From the NCBI GenBank assembly GCA_033182465.1, contig CP137323.1:1364001-1428000 (forward strand): 64,000 nt of DNA. Reading direction: 5' to 3'. The translations under genes were made by a program, and so were the position numbers. This stretch comes from Sanghuangporus weigelae (lineage: Eukaryota; Basidiomycota; Agaricomycetes; Hymenochaetales; Hymenochaetaceae). How positions within the stretch are numbered: the first letter of the stretch is position 1; the number at the start of each line of letters is the position of its first letter. Below are positions 23,933 to 35,819 of the stretch, piece by piece. The notes beneath the pieces were generated by a model. The model was not told the DNA's origin, made no database searches, and saw nothing but the letters and a program-made list of their open reading frames with translations.

Positions 23933-26099
23933 TGAGGAACCACGAAGATGCATCGACGTCACTTGAAGCGTCATGACCAATGACGACATCGAGCAATGAC
24001 TACTATTATGGAGATCCTCGCCAGGTCGAAATGGAGCAGTGCCACTGAGTTTGGTTTGGTGGAGGTAAGGTTGGAGTCGATCGCGTCTTCTTCTCGGCTC
24101 GGATACCTCCGCAAATGACTAAGCAGTACAGCCCCATCGTTATCGCCTTTCTTATGTTGTGTTGTAAACCAATGTTCAGCCCGTCCAGCTCGTGCATGTA
24201 AAAATGACTATAGGACGCCACTTAATCCATAGTTCAATAGAGGCAGCTGAAAGCTTTGTCGCTGACGGTGTCTAGTAGAGCTCACCATCGACTTGATTCT
24301 AATTGCGCCGAAGTCATGCATACACTTGCGAATTCAAAACTATGTTTCATTCCAAGTCGGGTCCGATCATTTATTTACTTTACTCCACTTTCGTCAAATC
24401 AACCGATCTCTTGACTAGACCTATTTACTCGCCTTATGTGCCCATTCTCCTCCTTCCAGACATGGAAAGAGACATCTTGATCAGGCTATGCTTACTTGCT
24501 GGACAGCGGTGCTATTTCTGGATTCTGACCGGAACTGCATGGTCCGTAATCATGCAGCTTCTCGCCACTAATGTGCGTCTCGTCTCACGTAGCTCGCTTG
24601 ATAGACATTATCATCGTTCAGCTTCATCTCTTTGGCACTGCTTCAGCCTTCGACGTTCTCACCAGAACCAAGTAGATGTTACGGACCGACCAACAGAAAA
24701 TTCTGTGGCAGACACTCAATGATAGCCTATTCTCCATTATGCTGTCATCACATGCTCTAGCCAGGTTAGCTCTTACAAATCATAACAGCGACAGCTATCT
24801 GTTCCATTCTTTTCCCTGGGCATTCTGCGACTTCAACACCCTTGACCAAATCAGGGTTTTTATCCCTGCAGTCCTTTGGTTCGATTGAAGCATTGCAAAC
24901 CGAACACCCGAAGGCACGAAGCAAATACATATTCGGTGATTAGTGTAATTAATCGAATCAACCAAAGCCGGAGACACGACCTTTGCAGTCGTTTAGCTCT
25001 TCCGAAGCGTCGTTAGAGTAAATTGTCATCGTCAGAAGAGATGTTTATGGCATCTATGTTTTTCTGATCACGTCCATCGACTTCTCCAGAGGAAGGCTGC
25101 AGCACTAACACTGGCTATAAACCAGCAGAAACAGTATGTCTGGTGGTCTCTTCTGGCAGAAAAACGATTCCCTGTAATTTCTAGATGCTCTCGCTAAATC
25201 CAAACGGCGCGGCGTCAGGCTAGCAATAAGATGCTCGTATTTCCAAGTCGATTATCTATTGCTTATTCCGGAATTTCATCATTCATAGTACAGAATACAG
25301 CTCAAGCTCACTCCCTAAAATCGCAGCTCTCACAGGATAGTAAGTATCATGGTTCAGTCGCCGATTTTGTGGTGAAAGCATAATCGAGAACAGGAAGCTA
25401 AAAAAAGAACACGACACGAGAAATAGAGAAATACGCGCAACATCACTTTATAGTGTTTCGGGTTCATTTCCTCCTCGACCTTGTTGAGATAGGAATTTAG
25501 CGGCAGAGACGAAAAAAAATGGGTGAAAATATGGAAGGGGTTCAAGGTGGCGATATCACAAAAATTGGCGGAGTTGCGTTGTGGCAGGTCTTTTGGAGGA
25601 AGTTCATTGGAAATGACCGTAGTACATAGGCTACCGCGCAAAGATCGTTTTGACTCTTTACCGAATGGACTGGTCGGCATATGAGGTTCATTATAGCCAT
25701 GCCCCCAGATTCGTCGATCAAAAAGGCAGTGAAGAGCGCCGTCTGTGCGAGTTCTGGATAAATTGCAACGGAGTTTTGACTAGTTCTGATCGATCCATCT
25801 CACATTGGCCGAGGAAACACTAGCAAGAGATACGGACAAAGCGGAAGATAGAGCAAGACGGCGAGATGATAGCTCCGACGCGCCTAGTGGGCACGAGCCA
25901 TTTATGGGATGATTGTAAAGTATAATAGCCGTGATTCTGAGCAAAAAAGGGATATAGTATCGGTTAGATTGCTGAATGAATATAGTGCAAGGCGATGTAG
26001 ATTGATGCGAAGGTGAACAGCCAGTAGTACAGTACATTTGAGGCGATTTCAACGCGTATCATGTGCAAACTCTAATATTACCAGCGCCTTGCATACTAG

Positions 26100-26107
26100 T
26101 ATTTATA
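26100..26107 (+). promoter_or_regulatory. TATA-like box of the oxygenase gene
   Basis: TATTTATA about 62 bases upstream of the ATG at 26169, followed by a pyrimidine-rich leader (CCTCTTCCCTCCCC). Confidence 0.5.
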
Positions 26108-26168
26108 CAGTCTCCGTCCTCTGCCCTCTTCCCTCCCCTCATTTCCTTTGCTTTCTCTCCTCATCATC

Positions 26169-29100
26169 ATGTCGTCTTTCATTGCAGCAGTTGCGACGCG
26201 TGTTGCTGACTCCGCTGACGCTGTCGCCCGTTCTCTCGGTCCTGTCGACTCTAATGGCGCCAAATCTCTCTCTCAGCTACGTGCCACCAGTCATGGTCCT
26301 GCCCGAGTAGCAGAGCTCCTTCAGAAGAGTGCTCAAGATGTGAGCGAAATTGCCGTACACGGCAAACCCTTCCATATATCGGATATCGTATGTAGTTCTA
26401 CCGCTTCTCGTCTTCATTGGCGTTGTGCCACTCAACATCACACTCCAGCCCGCCTACGTCGATGCTGTGAAGAACTTCAACGGCGGCACCGGGATTGACG
26501 ATCGGAAAATGCTTGTACGTTCCATGTTAATGAGCTCGTGCTCAGACTCTAAAACCGAAGAATGCAGCTGGAAAAGCTCCTCGTGTTGATGTCACGCCTC
26601 CCGGCCGACAACCAGTTCGCGAAGACATTGCAGGTTTTCGTCATTGACACGCGTAAGCCGCGTGCCCTTCTATCACCTTCTCTTCTTTTGGACTCGGTGC
26701 TGGAGTTCGCGAGGCCAGTAGGCTGATTCTTGAGTCGGTAATGTCCAGAAAGTTTCGACAATGCTTTCTGGGCATCTGTACACACGCCTCGGGAGCATGC
26801 GGCTCAACTGCGCCTCATCGGCATTCCTGAGCTTTGCTCCTTCACATTATATCGGTCCGAGATCTGTCTTGACCGCGGCAGCGAGATCGGATCGAAATCC
26901 CCGCCGTATTACCCATTACGGAAATTTCTACCTTTTGCCTTTTTCTGCGTTCTTTTCTCCGCTATGTCCGGAATGACCATGGCCAAATTGGCCATCATAT
27001 CCAATAGAAATTTACAGGCGGTGACCACAGTTGTCGATCCACGGGTTTGTCTCTGCACCGCTTTGTTGATTTCGGCACGAAGGCTAACAGCCCTTTCCTG
27101 CACTTTGTTTGGTGTTGTCTTGGACGTATGTACTTTGCGGAGGATGAGTAAAGCTTACAACATGTGTTAGAGCGAGATGGATTAAACTCCGATACTTACT
27201 CTGGCGCCGAACTCCGCGCAGCACTTCAGTCCATCTTTGTTCCGTTTCACATTAGTGTTCATTACGACTACTGATTCCATTTTCCATCAGTTTACAAGGA
27301 CCTTCCGCATCCTCCAGCCGCCTATCTTCCCTCGAATCCATATCTTCCTAACATAGGTGCTCTGTCCTATCCTTCCACCAATCCGTCGAGCTATACCAAC
27401 GGTCACGCAAATGGCCACGCAAATGGATCCGCCGACCAAGCCTCGACCGCGCACGTAAGGCATCCTTATTCACACCCAGCCTACGGTGTCCATCGCCCGT
27501 ATGCAGCAAGAAGTGCCGACGGAAGTGGATACAGTACGGTGTACCCTGACATGGGTGCTGCAGGTAAACCATACGCTCGAACTGTCCCACCTACGCACCC
27601 AGGTATCAATTGGCCGGATGCGGGTCTGGTCTTCGACGCTCTCCTGAAGAGACAGCCATCTAGCGGAAAGAAAGGCATCTTGCCTTCATCAAATCCGAAT
27701 GCCGAACCAGGACATTCAACGTTACCTACAACAAACCTAACTGGCTTTGCTCGCCATCCAGGAGGATTGAGCTCGCTATTCTTTGTTTTCGCGGATCTCG
27801 TCATTCACTCCGTATTCAATACCAATCATTCGGATTGGTCGATCAATAATGTTTCATCCTATCTCGACTTAAGCCCCTTATACGGTAGCAGTGAGAAAGA
27901 TCTGAAGAAAGTGAGGCGCGTGGACGGCACGGGCAAGCTCTACGAGGACGTGTTTGCGGATGGGAGATTGCTTTTTATGCCCCCAAGTGTTCCTGCGCTC
28001 TTAGTATTATTCTGTCGAAACCATAACGTAAGTCCTTCGTTCATGCAATAGTCCGTTATAACTGTCTGTGCAGTACATTGCGTCAAAACTCCTGACGATC
28101 AACGAGTCTGGCACATACGTTTCCGGAACAGCCCTCGAGGAGCTGAATGAAGATGACAAAAAAGCTCAGGTAGCATAGGTTATCAGCGGGATCTTCCTGA
28201 TGTTTCTAACAAAGCCGCCATACAGGATGATGAGATTTTTTCTCGTGCTCGTCTAGGTAATTCAATTTTACTTAACTGCCGGTCATTCTCATCCCCTTAT
28301 CTCTGAAAATAAGTCAACTGCGGTTGGTTTATGCAGGTTATCCTTGGTGATTACGTCGGCGCGATCCTAGGACTGGTCAGGGATGGTTGTGAATGGCGGT
28401 TGGATCCTCTGGCGGTAAACACAGTGCTTCTTCGTTTGCTTTATTCCTGACAGTTGCGCAGGAATCGCGCGAATCGGATCATTCCGTGAGCCCGCGTGGT
28501 CAGGGTAACGTTGTTTCACTCGAGTTCAATCTACTTTATCGTTGGCATGCGGCGCTCAGCGAACGCGATACAGCTTGGACCGAGCTCATCTTTGAGAAAT
28601 TTTTTGGAACACGAGACTTTAGTTCCGTAGGTCTTCTCGCATATCTCGCATCATTTACTTCGTATAAGTGACCATCGCCATTTATTTTATAGATCACAGT
28701 AGACCAGTTTCAGAAGACTCTTGCGGAGAAGCTTCGACCTGATCCAGATGTAAGAAAGTGGACATTTGATGGGTATGCTTGGTCTACTGTTGTGTCACGT
28801 CTCGTTGCTGAAGCCAGCATGGTCTTGATCAAGCGTCGACAACGTAGAACTTGTCCGAAATCCGTCGACCGGCGCTTTCAACGACTCTGACCTCGCGGCA
28901 CTGTTGTATGCAGCTACAGAAGCTCCCGCCGGTGCATTCAAGGCCCGCGGTATTCCTGAGGTGCTTCGCGTCGTGGAATTGATGGGTATTGAGCAAGCTC
29001 GACAATGGGGAACAGCCACGGTGAGAGTACAGAATTTAGCCGCTCAACGGTTCTCTTACGAAAATCGTAGATGAATGAGTTCAGAAAGTTCATGGGGCTC

Positions 29101-31410
29101 AAACCGTTCTCATCCTTCTCGGAATGGAATTCTGATCCTGATATAAGTGTACGGCTTTGGATGGGTGGTGTCCTTTTCTTCGCTAACGAGATCTCCAGAG
29201 GACTGCGGAGATGCTGTACGGAAATGTCGACAACTTGGAGCTGTATCCTGGACTAATGGCTGAGGAAGCTAAGCCTCCGATACCCGGAGCCGGGCTTTGT
29301 CCTGGTTACACGATTAGCCGTGCGATCCTTGCCGACGCCGTCGCTCTTGTTCGAGGAGACAGATTCTTGACTACAGACTTCACCGGTACGACGCTTTCTC
29401 TCCTGATGAGTTTCAGACGTCTTATCGTTTCCCCGACTTTAGTTTATAATCTGACATCCTGGGGCTATTTGGACTGCTTCTCTCATAAGGATGATGGTGC
29501 ATATGGCGGTATACTTACGCGGCTTTTATATCGCACACTTCCGGAGTATTATCCTGCCCGATCGTCTTATGCTCGGTTCCCATTCATTGTACCCAGTGCG
29601 ATGGAAGGTTACCTGAGGGAGCTCGTCGACAGTCCCGTAGCGAAATACGAATTTAAGCGACCGAAGACACCCGTCCTGGAAGTGTGCGAGGCACGCTACG
29701 AGACTGTAAAGGATATCTTGGCGGATCACAGAGACTTTAGAAGCGACGTCAACAGAAAATTAGTGTCCTTAATTGGCACTGCGGGGCTCGATATCAGCTT
29801 GGTGTGTCGTTCCTTACTCATTTGTAGAGCATGCCGATGACTTACCTGTCATTCCAAGATCAACAAAGCGCTTGATTTCTTTATTCAGCGAAGGCAGTAT
29901 CCAGCGATTCTCGAGCACATTACTTCTAAGCTCATCGCAGAGAAATCAACACCTGATTTTACTTCAAGAAACAACGTCAAGTTTGTCGATATCGTCCATG
30001 ATGTGATCAATCTGGTTCCCGTTTATTTCGTTGCAACAGAATTGCTCGGGATTCCTATCAAGACGGAACAGACACCTCATGGGCTATTCCGTGATATAGA
30101 GTATTCATCTATGTTCGCTGACATCTGCAAGTGAGTATACTTGTATTTACACCAGCTAAAGGATATAACATCAACCACTTATACATCGGTATTAGCTATG
30201 TCCTCCTGAACAGAGAGCCTTATATGGATTGGGTCTTGCGAGAGAGAGCAACAAAGTCATCTATCGCGATAACGGATGTCATTTCAGAACATCTGAAGAG
30301 GCTCGCTGGACAGGGCATTGTAAGCCCTGCTCACTTCGTTTCTGTATCATGACCTCAACTCTGCCTTTGCTTAGATCGGGAAAGTCACGGGTTCGCTCAT
30401 CCAGTGGTACACTGGGGAAGATAAGTTTAGCGACATATTTCTTTCGCGAGTCCTTGAAAGCGTTCCAAGAGGCAAACATGTTGCGGAGAGTATTTTTGCC
30501 ACTATCATCCCGACTATTGCGCTGTATTCGAAGTCCATTGTGCACATCGTCGACTTCTTTTTGAAGGAGGAGCAAACTTCCGCTCGGGAACTGCTTGTCC
30601 AATTGACACGAGACAAGTCTGTGGGAGGTGACGAGAAGCTTTATGCACTTGCATGTGAAGCGCTTCGTAAGCAAATCGCACTTTATACTCAAGAGGTGAA
30701 ATTCAAGTGAACACTTCGCCAGGAGTAAATCCTCCGGTGTCGAGCGTAGTGCGAGAAGACGTCCACGGGGAACTAAATAACGGAAATCCAGAGCAAGTCT
30801 ATCTCAGCGTTGCTGAGGCCAACCTAGACGTAAGTTCCTGTGCTTTACTCGAGCAATATCCTGATGTACCTTAACAGCGATCCGTTTTTGGAGAAAATTC
30901 CATCGCTGCCGACCTCGAGCACCCCAGAGCGGGGTTGACTGGACTGGAGGACTATGGGTATCGAATCTCTTGTAGTTGTGTTGTATGAACTATGACACTC
31001 ATTGCCTTTGCATTTAGTCTAACGAGCACATCGTTCTTTAAATCCGTAAGTTATCATATTCTGCTATTGACAAATTCATATCGCTCACTTTGTGTACGAA
31101 AGACTGTTCCTGCGGTGTTGCGTGCTATATTCAAGCTGAAGAATTTGCAGAGTGCTCCAGGACCGAGAGGAAGTCTTCGTAGGTGAGTGCACGTTTCAGG
31201 GATCACTAGTTGCGCACAGGAGGTCCGATATTGATGCTGTCGTTGTCCTAGGATTGTCGAGACTGTGCATGGATGCCCGGAAGTCGAGTACTTGAACGAA
31301 AGGAGCGAGATAACACCGTTCCCTACTTCGATGTTTGTACAGGTGAGTTGCACAGAACTTTTCGAACGTCTGCTTGTGAGTTCTGATGATTATGCCGACA
31401 GTATGAGTAA
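26169..31410 (+). CDS. Psi-producing oxygenase (Ppo)/linoleate diol synthase-like, with degenerate P450 half
   Basis: Twenty-two exons, 1157 residues: 26169-26387, 26449-26514, 26568-26652, 27291-28027, 28074-28169, 28226-28256, 28314-28414, 28462-28626, 28693-28772, 28834-29020, 29071-29148, 29199-29385, 29443-29801, 29859-30130, 30196-30319, 30375-30666, 30723-30829, 30878-30957, 31018-31045, 31103-31182, 31252-31342, 31402-31410. The N-terminal half is an animal-peroxidase-like heme dioxygenase: FADLVIHSVF with distal-side His, SSYLDLSPLYG, and LLYRWHAALS carrying the catalytic Tyr and proximal His. The C-terminal half follows the P450 fold (NLTSWGYLDC, then helices and an ALR motif) but has no Cys heme-ligand loop: the expected G-x-H-x-C-x-G site reads EDYGLTSTSFFKS. 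Family members convert linoleate to hydroperoxides; loss of the Cys would leave 8- or 10-dioxygenase activity without isomerase, as known for some Aspergillus paralogues. Intron 3 (26653-27290) is 638 nt, ten times the norm. Confidence 0.9.
26673..27262 (-). CDS. Candidate antisense gene nested in oxygenase intron 3
   Basis: Proposed ex nihilo from splice signals: exons 27200-27262, 26913-27118 and 26673-26826 give an ATG-to-TGA frame of 140 codons lying wholly inside the 638-nt intron, with about 20 bases spare on each side. Exon 1 ends at a perfect GTAAGT donor; the second intron has GTAATA and CTCAG ends. The product is basic, with a central helical, partly hydrophobic stretch (TACKFLLDMMANLAMVIP), a Cys pair near the start (LKCCAEF) and a KKRR end. 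No family is recognised. The introns would be 81 and 86 nt, longer than usual here, which lowers confidence. Alternatives: a fragment of another gene inserted with its introns, or chance open frames in an inserted non-coding element. Confidence 0.4.
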
Positions 31411-31891
31411 TTAACTCGGTGGCGGGGTGTCTGTTCTTTCCATCTGCATGTAGACCTCAAGGACTGAAAGATTGTTCCCTAGATTCAGTAATTGTAATTG
31501 TGAAATTAGTATACGCTCGTATTAATTTATGCCCATGTAATTGTCACTGTAATTATTCCAGAGTACGTTTGAACAACGTAAATGGTTTGATGACAAAGAC
31601 TTGTTGAGTCAACGATAAGGCATCGCACGCACGACCAGAAAATAACCAAATAAGTAATTTGATAAACTATATTAGCTTAAATCGATTAGTGAACGTGGCG
31701 CAACAACTCAACTAGAAAATACAGTGGCATAGAATAAGCGAAGATAAGCCAGTAGGGTGGGGAGGCATAGCAGTAAAATCTAAGCACACAGAATAACGCG
31801 TGAGAACATATCTATAGGATCTATATGACGAGTCTATGAGAAATCGTAAAACGGACAATAACGTCATTTCATCTCATCTACGTTCTATGGC
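31411..31891. other. Convergent intergenic spacer
   Basis: AT-rich 3' flanks of the oxygenase (plus) and the F-box gene (minus). No gene or repeat is seen. Confidence 0.5.
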
Positions 31892-33298
31892 TCACCGACG
31901 AGATTCAAAGGCGCGAGCCCATGACCAGAGATCACGGCCGTGATCATGGAAAATGTTGCTTTCGAAAATGGCGCCTAGTTTGCGACTTTTCATGAGGGCG
32001 CGTGTCCAGCCGTCATTCATACCCGGAACGACGCAGACGGCGGGTGATGATTGCGCAAGACTGGAAAACTGCGACCAGATGTACGTTGTGGCGAGATACG
32101 CCTCGAGAGCTCGTAGTTCGGGATTGAAAGAGAGCACGTGCTCATCTCCCTCGTTCTCTTCCTCGTAGCCATCGACGAGCTCAGGTTGGTGCGTGTATTT
32201 CCAGGTTGCGAAGCCCGAGTCTGGAAGAACGACAAGGACGAGTCGAACGAGGGAATCTCCGCGCTCTGAGAGTATTTCGGCTACATCTCGGACAAACTCT
32301 GCATCATTATCTTCGTTGGCATGTGCCCTGCGAACCAAAGCCAGATGGGTGAGCGACGGGACACCGCCCAGAACGTTGAGGGTAGTGCTGGGTAAGGTCC
32401 ACCTGGCCGAAGGGCAAGCAATAGTGAGGTGCGTGAGTTGCGCACCGAGAGGAGCAAGCGGAGATAGATAAGGTGGCGTCACAATGCCCCATGGGATGTA
32501 CGAACGGAGGATGAGCTCGGATGGTGACGGTGATACTTTAGCAAGAGTGGACGACGCGACAGTGTGTGCGTTTAGGTGATGCTCGAGGATACGGGTATCG
32601 ACAAGTAAGGTCCGGAGGTCTGCAAGGACGGGAGAAGGGACGGAGGGAGCGGAGTTACCGAAGCCGAGGATAGCGCCGGTTGCGACATGAAAACGCTCGA
32701 TTTCAGCGTGCCTGTTCTTTGACACGCGCGGTGTATCGAAGAAAGGGTATTCGAGAGCGAGACGGTTGGTAAATTTGCCAGCAAAGAGAGTGGGTATGTA
32801 AGAGAATGATACGGAAGTCGGAGAAACTGGCGAGACAGGCGAAACAGTGGAAGCGAGGGTGATATCGCGGTGAGCACAATCCAGGACGGTCCTTGCGAAG
32901 AGAGATGTATGTTTCGACCCATCAAGTGCGATATTGCGATACATGATAAAGTGGGCAAGACCGGCAAGCTGGCGAGAAGTTAGGGCAAGTGCTCTGAGAG
33001 TGCGGTGGTCGAGACGGGGGACGCGTAAGTGCCAGCCTGAAATATCATTATCAGCGTACGAGCCGAGCCGATGGGCGGTAGAACTGAGGGCTGTTGGCAC
33101 GCTCTTAGATACGTCGACCGTGGTTGCAATGAGTATAATTTCCAGCAGAATTTCCGTGGGCAATGTCTGCAAAGACGGGCCGTCTGAATGTCTGTAGAAA
33201 GCAAGTGCAAGTGCTACAGAGAATGATAGAGAGCGGGTTCTTGTGCTCATCGTCGCCGCTGTGCCCATCCGCGAAACCGTTGTGGAGCAGACTTGCAT
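31892..33298 (-). CDS. F-box-like protein
   Basis: A single open frame of 468 codons without introns. An F-box-like segment begins near residue 43 (LQTLPTEILLEIILIAT), is interrupted by a Ser/Asp-rich loop, and resumes at LRALALTSRQLAGLAHFIMYRNIAL. The rest is leucine-rich with tryptophan near the C-terminus (DGWTRALMKSRKLGAIF), a layout common to basidiomycete F-box proteins of unknown substrate. The first ATG at 33298 is used; a second ATG eleven codons in (in MGTAATMS) is an equally good start. A TATATAA element lies about 35-45 bases upstream. A role as a ubiquitin-ligase adaptor is inferred from family only. Confidence 0.78.
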   Translation of the reverse strand: MQVCSTTVSRMGTAATMSTRTRSLSFSVALALAFYRHSDGPSLQTLPTEILLEIILIATTVDVSKSVPTALSSTAHRLGSYADNDISGWHLRVPRLDHRTLRALALTSRQLAGLAHFIMYRNIALDGSKHTSLFARTVLDCAHRDITLASTVSPVSPVSPTSVSFSYIPTLFAGKFTNRLALEYPFFDTPRVSKNRHAEIERFHVATGAILGFGNSAPSVPSPVLADLRTLLVDTRILEHHLNAHTVASSTLAKVSPSPSELILRSYIPWGIVTPPYLSPLAPLGAQLTHLTIACPSARWTLPSTTLNVLGGVPSLTHLALVRRAHANEDNDAEFVRDVAEILSERGDSLVRLVLVVLPDSGFATWKYTHQPELVDGYEEENEGDEHVLSFNPELRALEAYLATTYIWSQFSSLAQSSPAVCVVPGMNDGWTRALMKSRKLGAIFESNIFHDHGRDLWSWARAFESRR

Positions 33299-34224
33299 GA
33301 TTGTGGTGTCTAGTCAAAAAGATAAAATGACGAGATTATATAGTAGTTACAGTTACGAGCCGGGTACATTCGGAAAGGCACGCATCACGTGCATAGCGTC
33401 ACACTCGCGTCATGGTCCTATTTCATGACTCACTCCTTCGATATGCCATGGTTCCAAATCCCACTTATGGAAGGTCCACTTCTCCTCCCGACCTTATCGG
33501 TGTTGATTAATCCCCTTTACAAGTAATTTCACTATCTTTGCTTAATCGCTCCAAAGACGGATCGAAAGACATGCATTTGGCAAAATTGGTTGGGGATATC
33601 TCAAGACTGTAGTGCTTGATCATTAAAATGCGTGAACGTTTGGGGGTACCTCGGATGAGACGGTAGGTGCTCACGCGTAGTGTGTGTGCCTAAAGAGTGC
33701 GCGATATGGTTTGATATGAAAAAGAGAAGACGGGAAAACAAAGAGGAGATGAACGGGAGATGTGTCAGTTCCGTGTGTTAATAGAGGGCATTTGATTCGC
33801 AACGTACGTGGCTGTTGGATGCGATTTGGTGACCAGGCTGAGTGAGCAGAGGTGGACGGATACACGCTCGTCTCGTTCCGTCTTAATCATACAAGTTGTC
33901 CATCGGAATCTCAACTTTGCACCTCGACTTACTTTCACATGATAATCTCTCGGAGAATTGCGCTTGGCTTCAACTTCTTCGCGCAGCCGATGTTGCTCAT
34001 TCTATTTTCTCCCAGCGCAGGACAAGCTTCAGGATGCATTGTTCGAGTCACTTTCAAAGGCCATAATTCCAGGAACTCGTGCTTAGCATTCCGGTTTGTA
34101 CCGCTCAGAGACTTACTCCATAATAGTGCGTAACCGGAAGAATAGAATCTACATGTTCGTCCTTTAGTGAAAGAGCTCTCGGATCCACCAATCAGTTCTC
34201 ACGGAATTTACTTCCGATTTCACA
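33299..34224. other. Divergent intergenic region
   Basis: Separates the minus-strand F-box gene from the plus-strand APH-like gene and must hold both promoters. No coding frame with motifs; no repeats seen. Confidence 0.45.
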
Positions 34225-35354
34225 ATGACCAAACCAAGTAACCGATCAATTCGGGAGACATTCGGATCGACGATTGACCTCACAAGGTTCACAACTCGAC
34301 CACAACCTGAGTTTCTTTGTCAAGGCTATAGGAGCGCAAGTCGCAGCAGCGGAGATCCTCATCCCATCTGTATCAGAAACGTTCAACGGAACGGGCCATA
34401 CGTCTTCACGTCAAATCGCAATACTGGACCTGCGTGGTGACGTAATCACCACCATCACGTTGTCGCGTATGTGCCGTATCACGTCTCCGCTTATCTACTC
34501 ATTTTAGCACAACCCCTCATGGCGCTCGATAAACCGCCTGACTTGAAGGTACCGACACTCTGTCTGACGTTCTGGCTTCGGCCGGAGAGTTGCTATACCT
34601 TAATTGGGGGTCTAGGGTCGTTCGTTGGCAAGAGGGGGTCGTTCTCAAGAGCTCGCCCGGTGTCACAGATGACGAAGTCGCTGCCATGCGGTATGCGCGG
34701 GATAAGGTCCATCTTCCAGTCCCGAAAGTCCTCTGTGTTCCCCCGCCCCCCAAGACTGCGGACGCGACAGCGATGGCTTGCGGAGCATGGTGCATATGCA
34801 TGCAGGAGTGTCCGGGGCAATCTCTGGACAAAGTCATCAACGACATGACGAAGGACGAGCTCGCTCAAGTCGCCAATCAGCTTTCCGACATCATCCATCG
34901 AATGTCTGAAATGCATTCCTCGCGTCTTGGAAATGTCCATGGCGGACCGTACAATAACATGTATTTTCCACCGGAGTTGTCTGTAGAGGAGTCGTTCGCG
35001 AGTGTTGACAAGTTCATCGACGGATTTCGCCAGACATTTTTGCTCCTGGGCTGCTCCAATCCGGTCACCGAAAACCTCCTGTCGCAACTCCCCCGAGACG
35101 CTTCTATCACTTTTACACATGGAGACCTTCTCCCCAAGAACATTATGGTCGACGGAACGACTATCACTGGTATCATCGACTGGGAAACAGGTGGCTTTTA
35201 TCCCTCGTATTGGGAATATTGCCGCATGTATGATCCTCAGTCCTTGACACCGGCATGGGAATATATTCTCTCTTGCATCTTTCCGGAAGAGCGACGACAG
35301 AACGAGATAGACGCCGTCCGAGGGATCATGAGCGTTTTAGGCCAATGGTTTTAA
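34225..35354 (+). CDS. Aminoglycoside-phosphotransferase-like (APH family) kinase
   Basis: Three exons, 332 residues: 34225-34237 (13 nt), 34287-34466 and 34549-35354. Exon 3 carries the recognisable fold: the nucleotide-binding strand with VVLKSSPG, EVAAMRYARDKVHLPVPKVLC, ECPGQSLDKV, the catalytic THGDLLPKNIMVD loop and the IIDWETGGFYPSYWEY metal-binding motif. These intact sites suggest real phosphotransferase activity, but fungal members act on unknown small molecules and are not resistance genes as such. Exon 3 is firm. The first two exons were chosen because an in-frame TGA at 34539 rules out an unspliced start, and because a CTGAC branch site precedes the acceptor at 34547-34548. The N-terminal 64 residues do not resemble the family, so they are tentative. 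Confidence 0.78.
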
Positions 35355-35819
35355 GATGATTATGTTGAAGGAATGTGGGCGCTCTGCTGGTTCAGATTGC
35401 AGACTGGACCATTTCCTTTTTTCTCTCTTGAGATTGAGGCTGGAACATACTATTTAAATCGTAGTTTCTTGACGCTTGCCACCTTAGCTTTGTTCCTACA
35501 TACGCTGAGGTGAGTATTGTCGTCCGCTCCTTTTTATTCCGAGACTCATTGTTAGCTGTGCATAGATTCCATACAGGTACTAAATAAAACGAACTTTGTT
35601 CCTACATACGCTGAGATTCCATACAGTCTTAACAGGTTATGAGCCTTGAGCTCCAGTCGCTTGCCACCCGCTATTATCGACGCACATTTCAAAGACTATC
35701 CCGGACGTTGAAGACCATTCCCCGCACTTGCAGAGAGAGAGTTGAGTCGACCGCCAGAGACTTACACCGTCCCATACCGTTCCCATTGTATCTCCACTCC
35801 TTATGGTGCCAGTGAAGGA
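35355..35819. other. Intergenic flank of the APH-like gene and a LINE relic
   Basis: Contains a short direct repeat (CTTTGTTCCTACATACGCTG at about 35490 and again near 35597), with no gene. Confidence 0.4.

Larger units (their letters stand above)
23871..26168. other. 2.3-kb divergent intergenic region
   Basis: Lies between the HAM1-like gene (minus) and the oxygenase gene (plus). Frames of up to 139 codons occur (24303-24722 plus), but they carry no family motif and no consistent splice sites. Nothing else is recognised. Confidence 0.4.

Noticed and set aside
24303-24722. 139-codon plus-strand frame
   Set aside because: No family motif; overlapping short frames change without splice signals; mild hydrophobicity only.
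27415-27540. Possible extra intron in oxygenase exon 4 (GTAAGG donor, ATGCAG acceptor)
   Set aside because: Removal (52 nt) shifts the frame before the conserved SADGSGYS stretch; read-through keeps it open.
34274-34507. Stand-alone small gene upstream of the APH-like exon
   Set aside because: It has no ATG; it reads better as exon 2 of the APH-like gene after splicing from the ATG at 34225.
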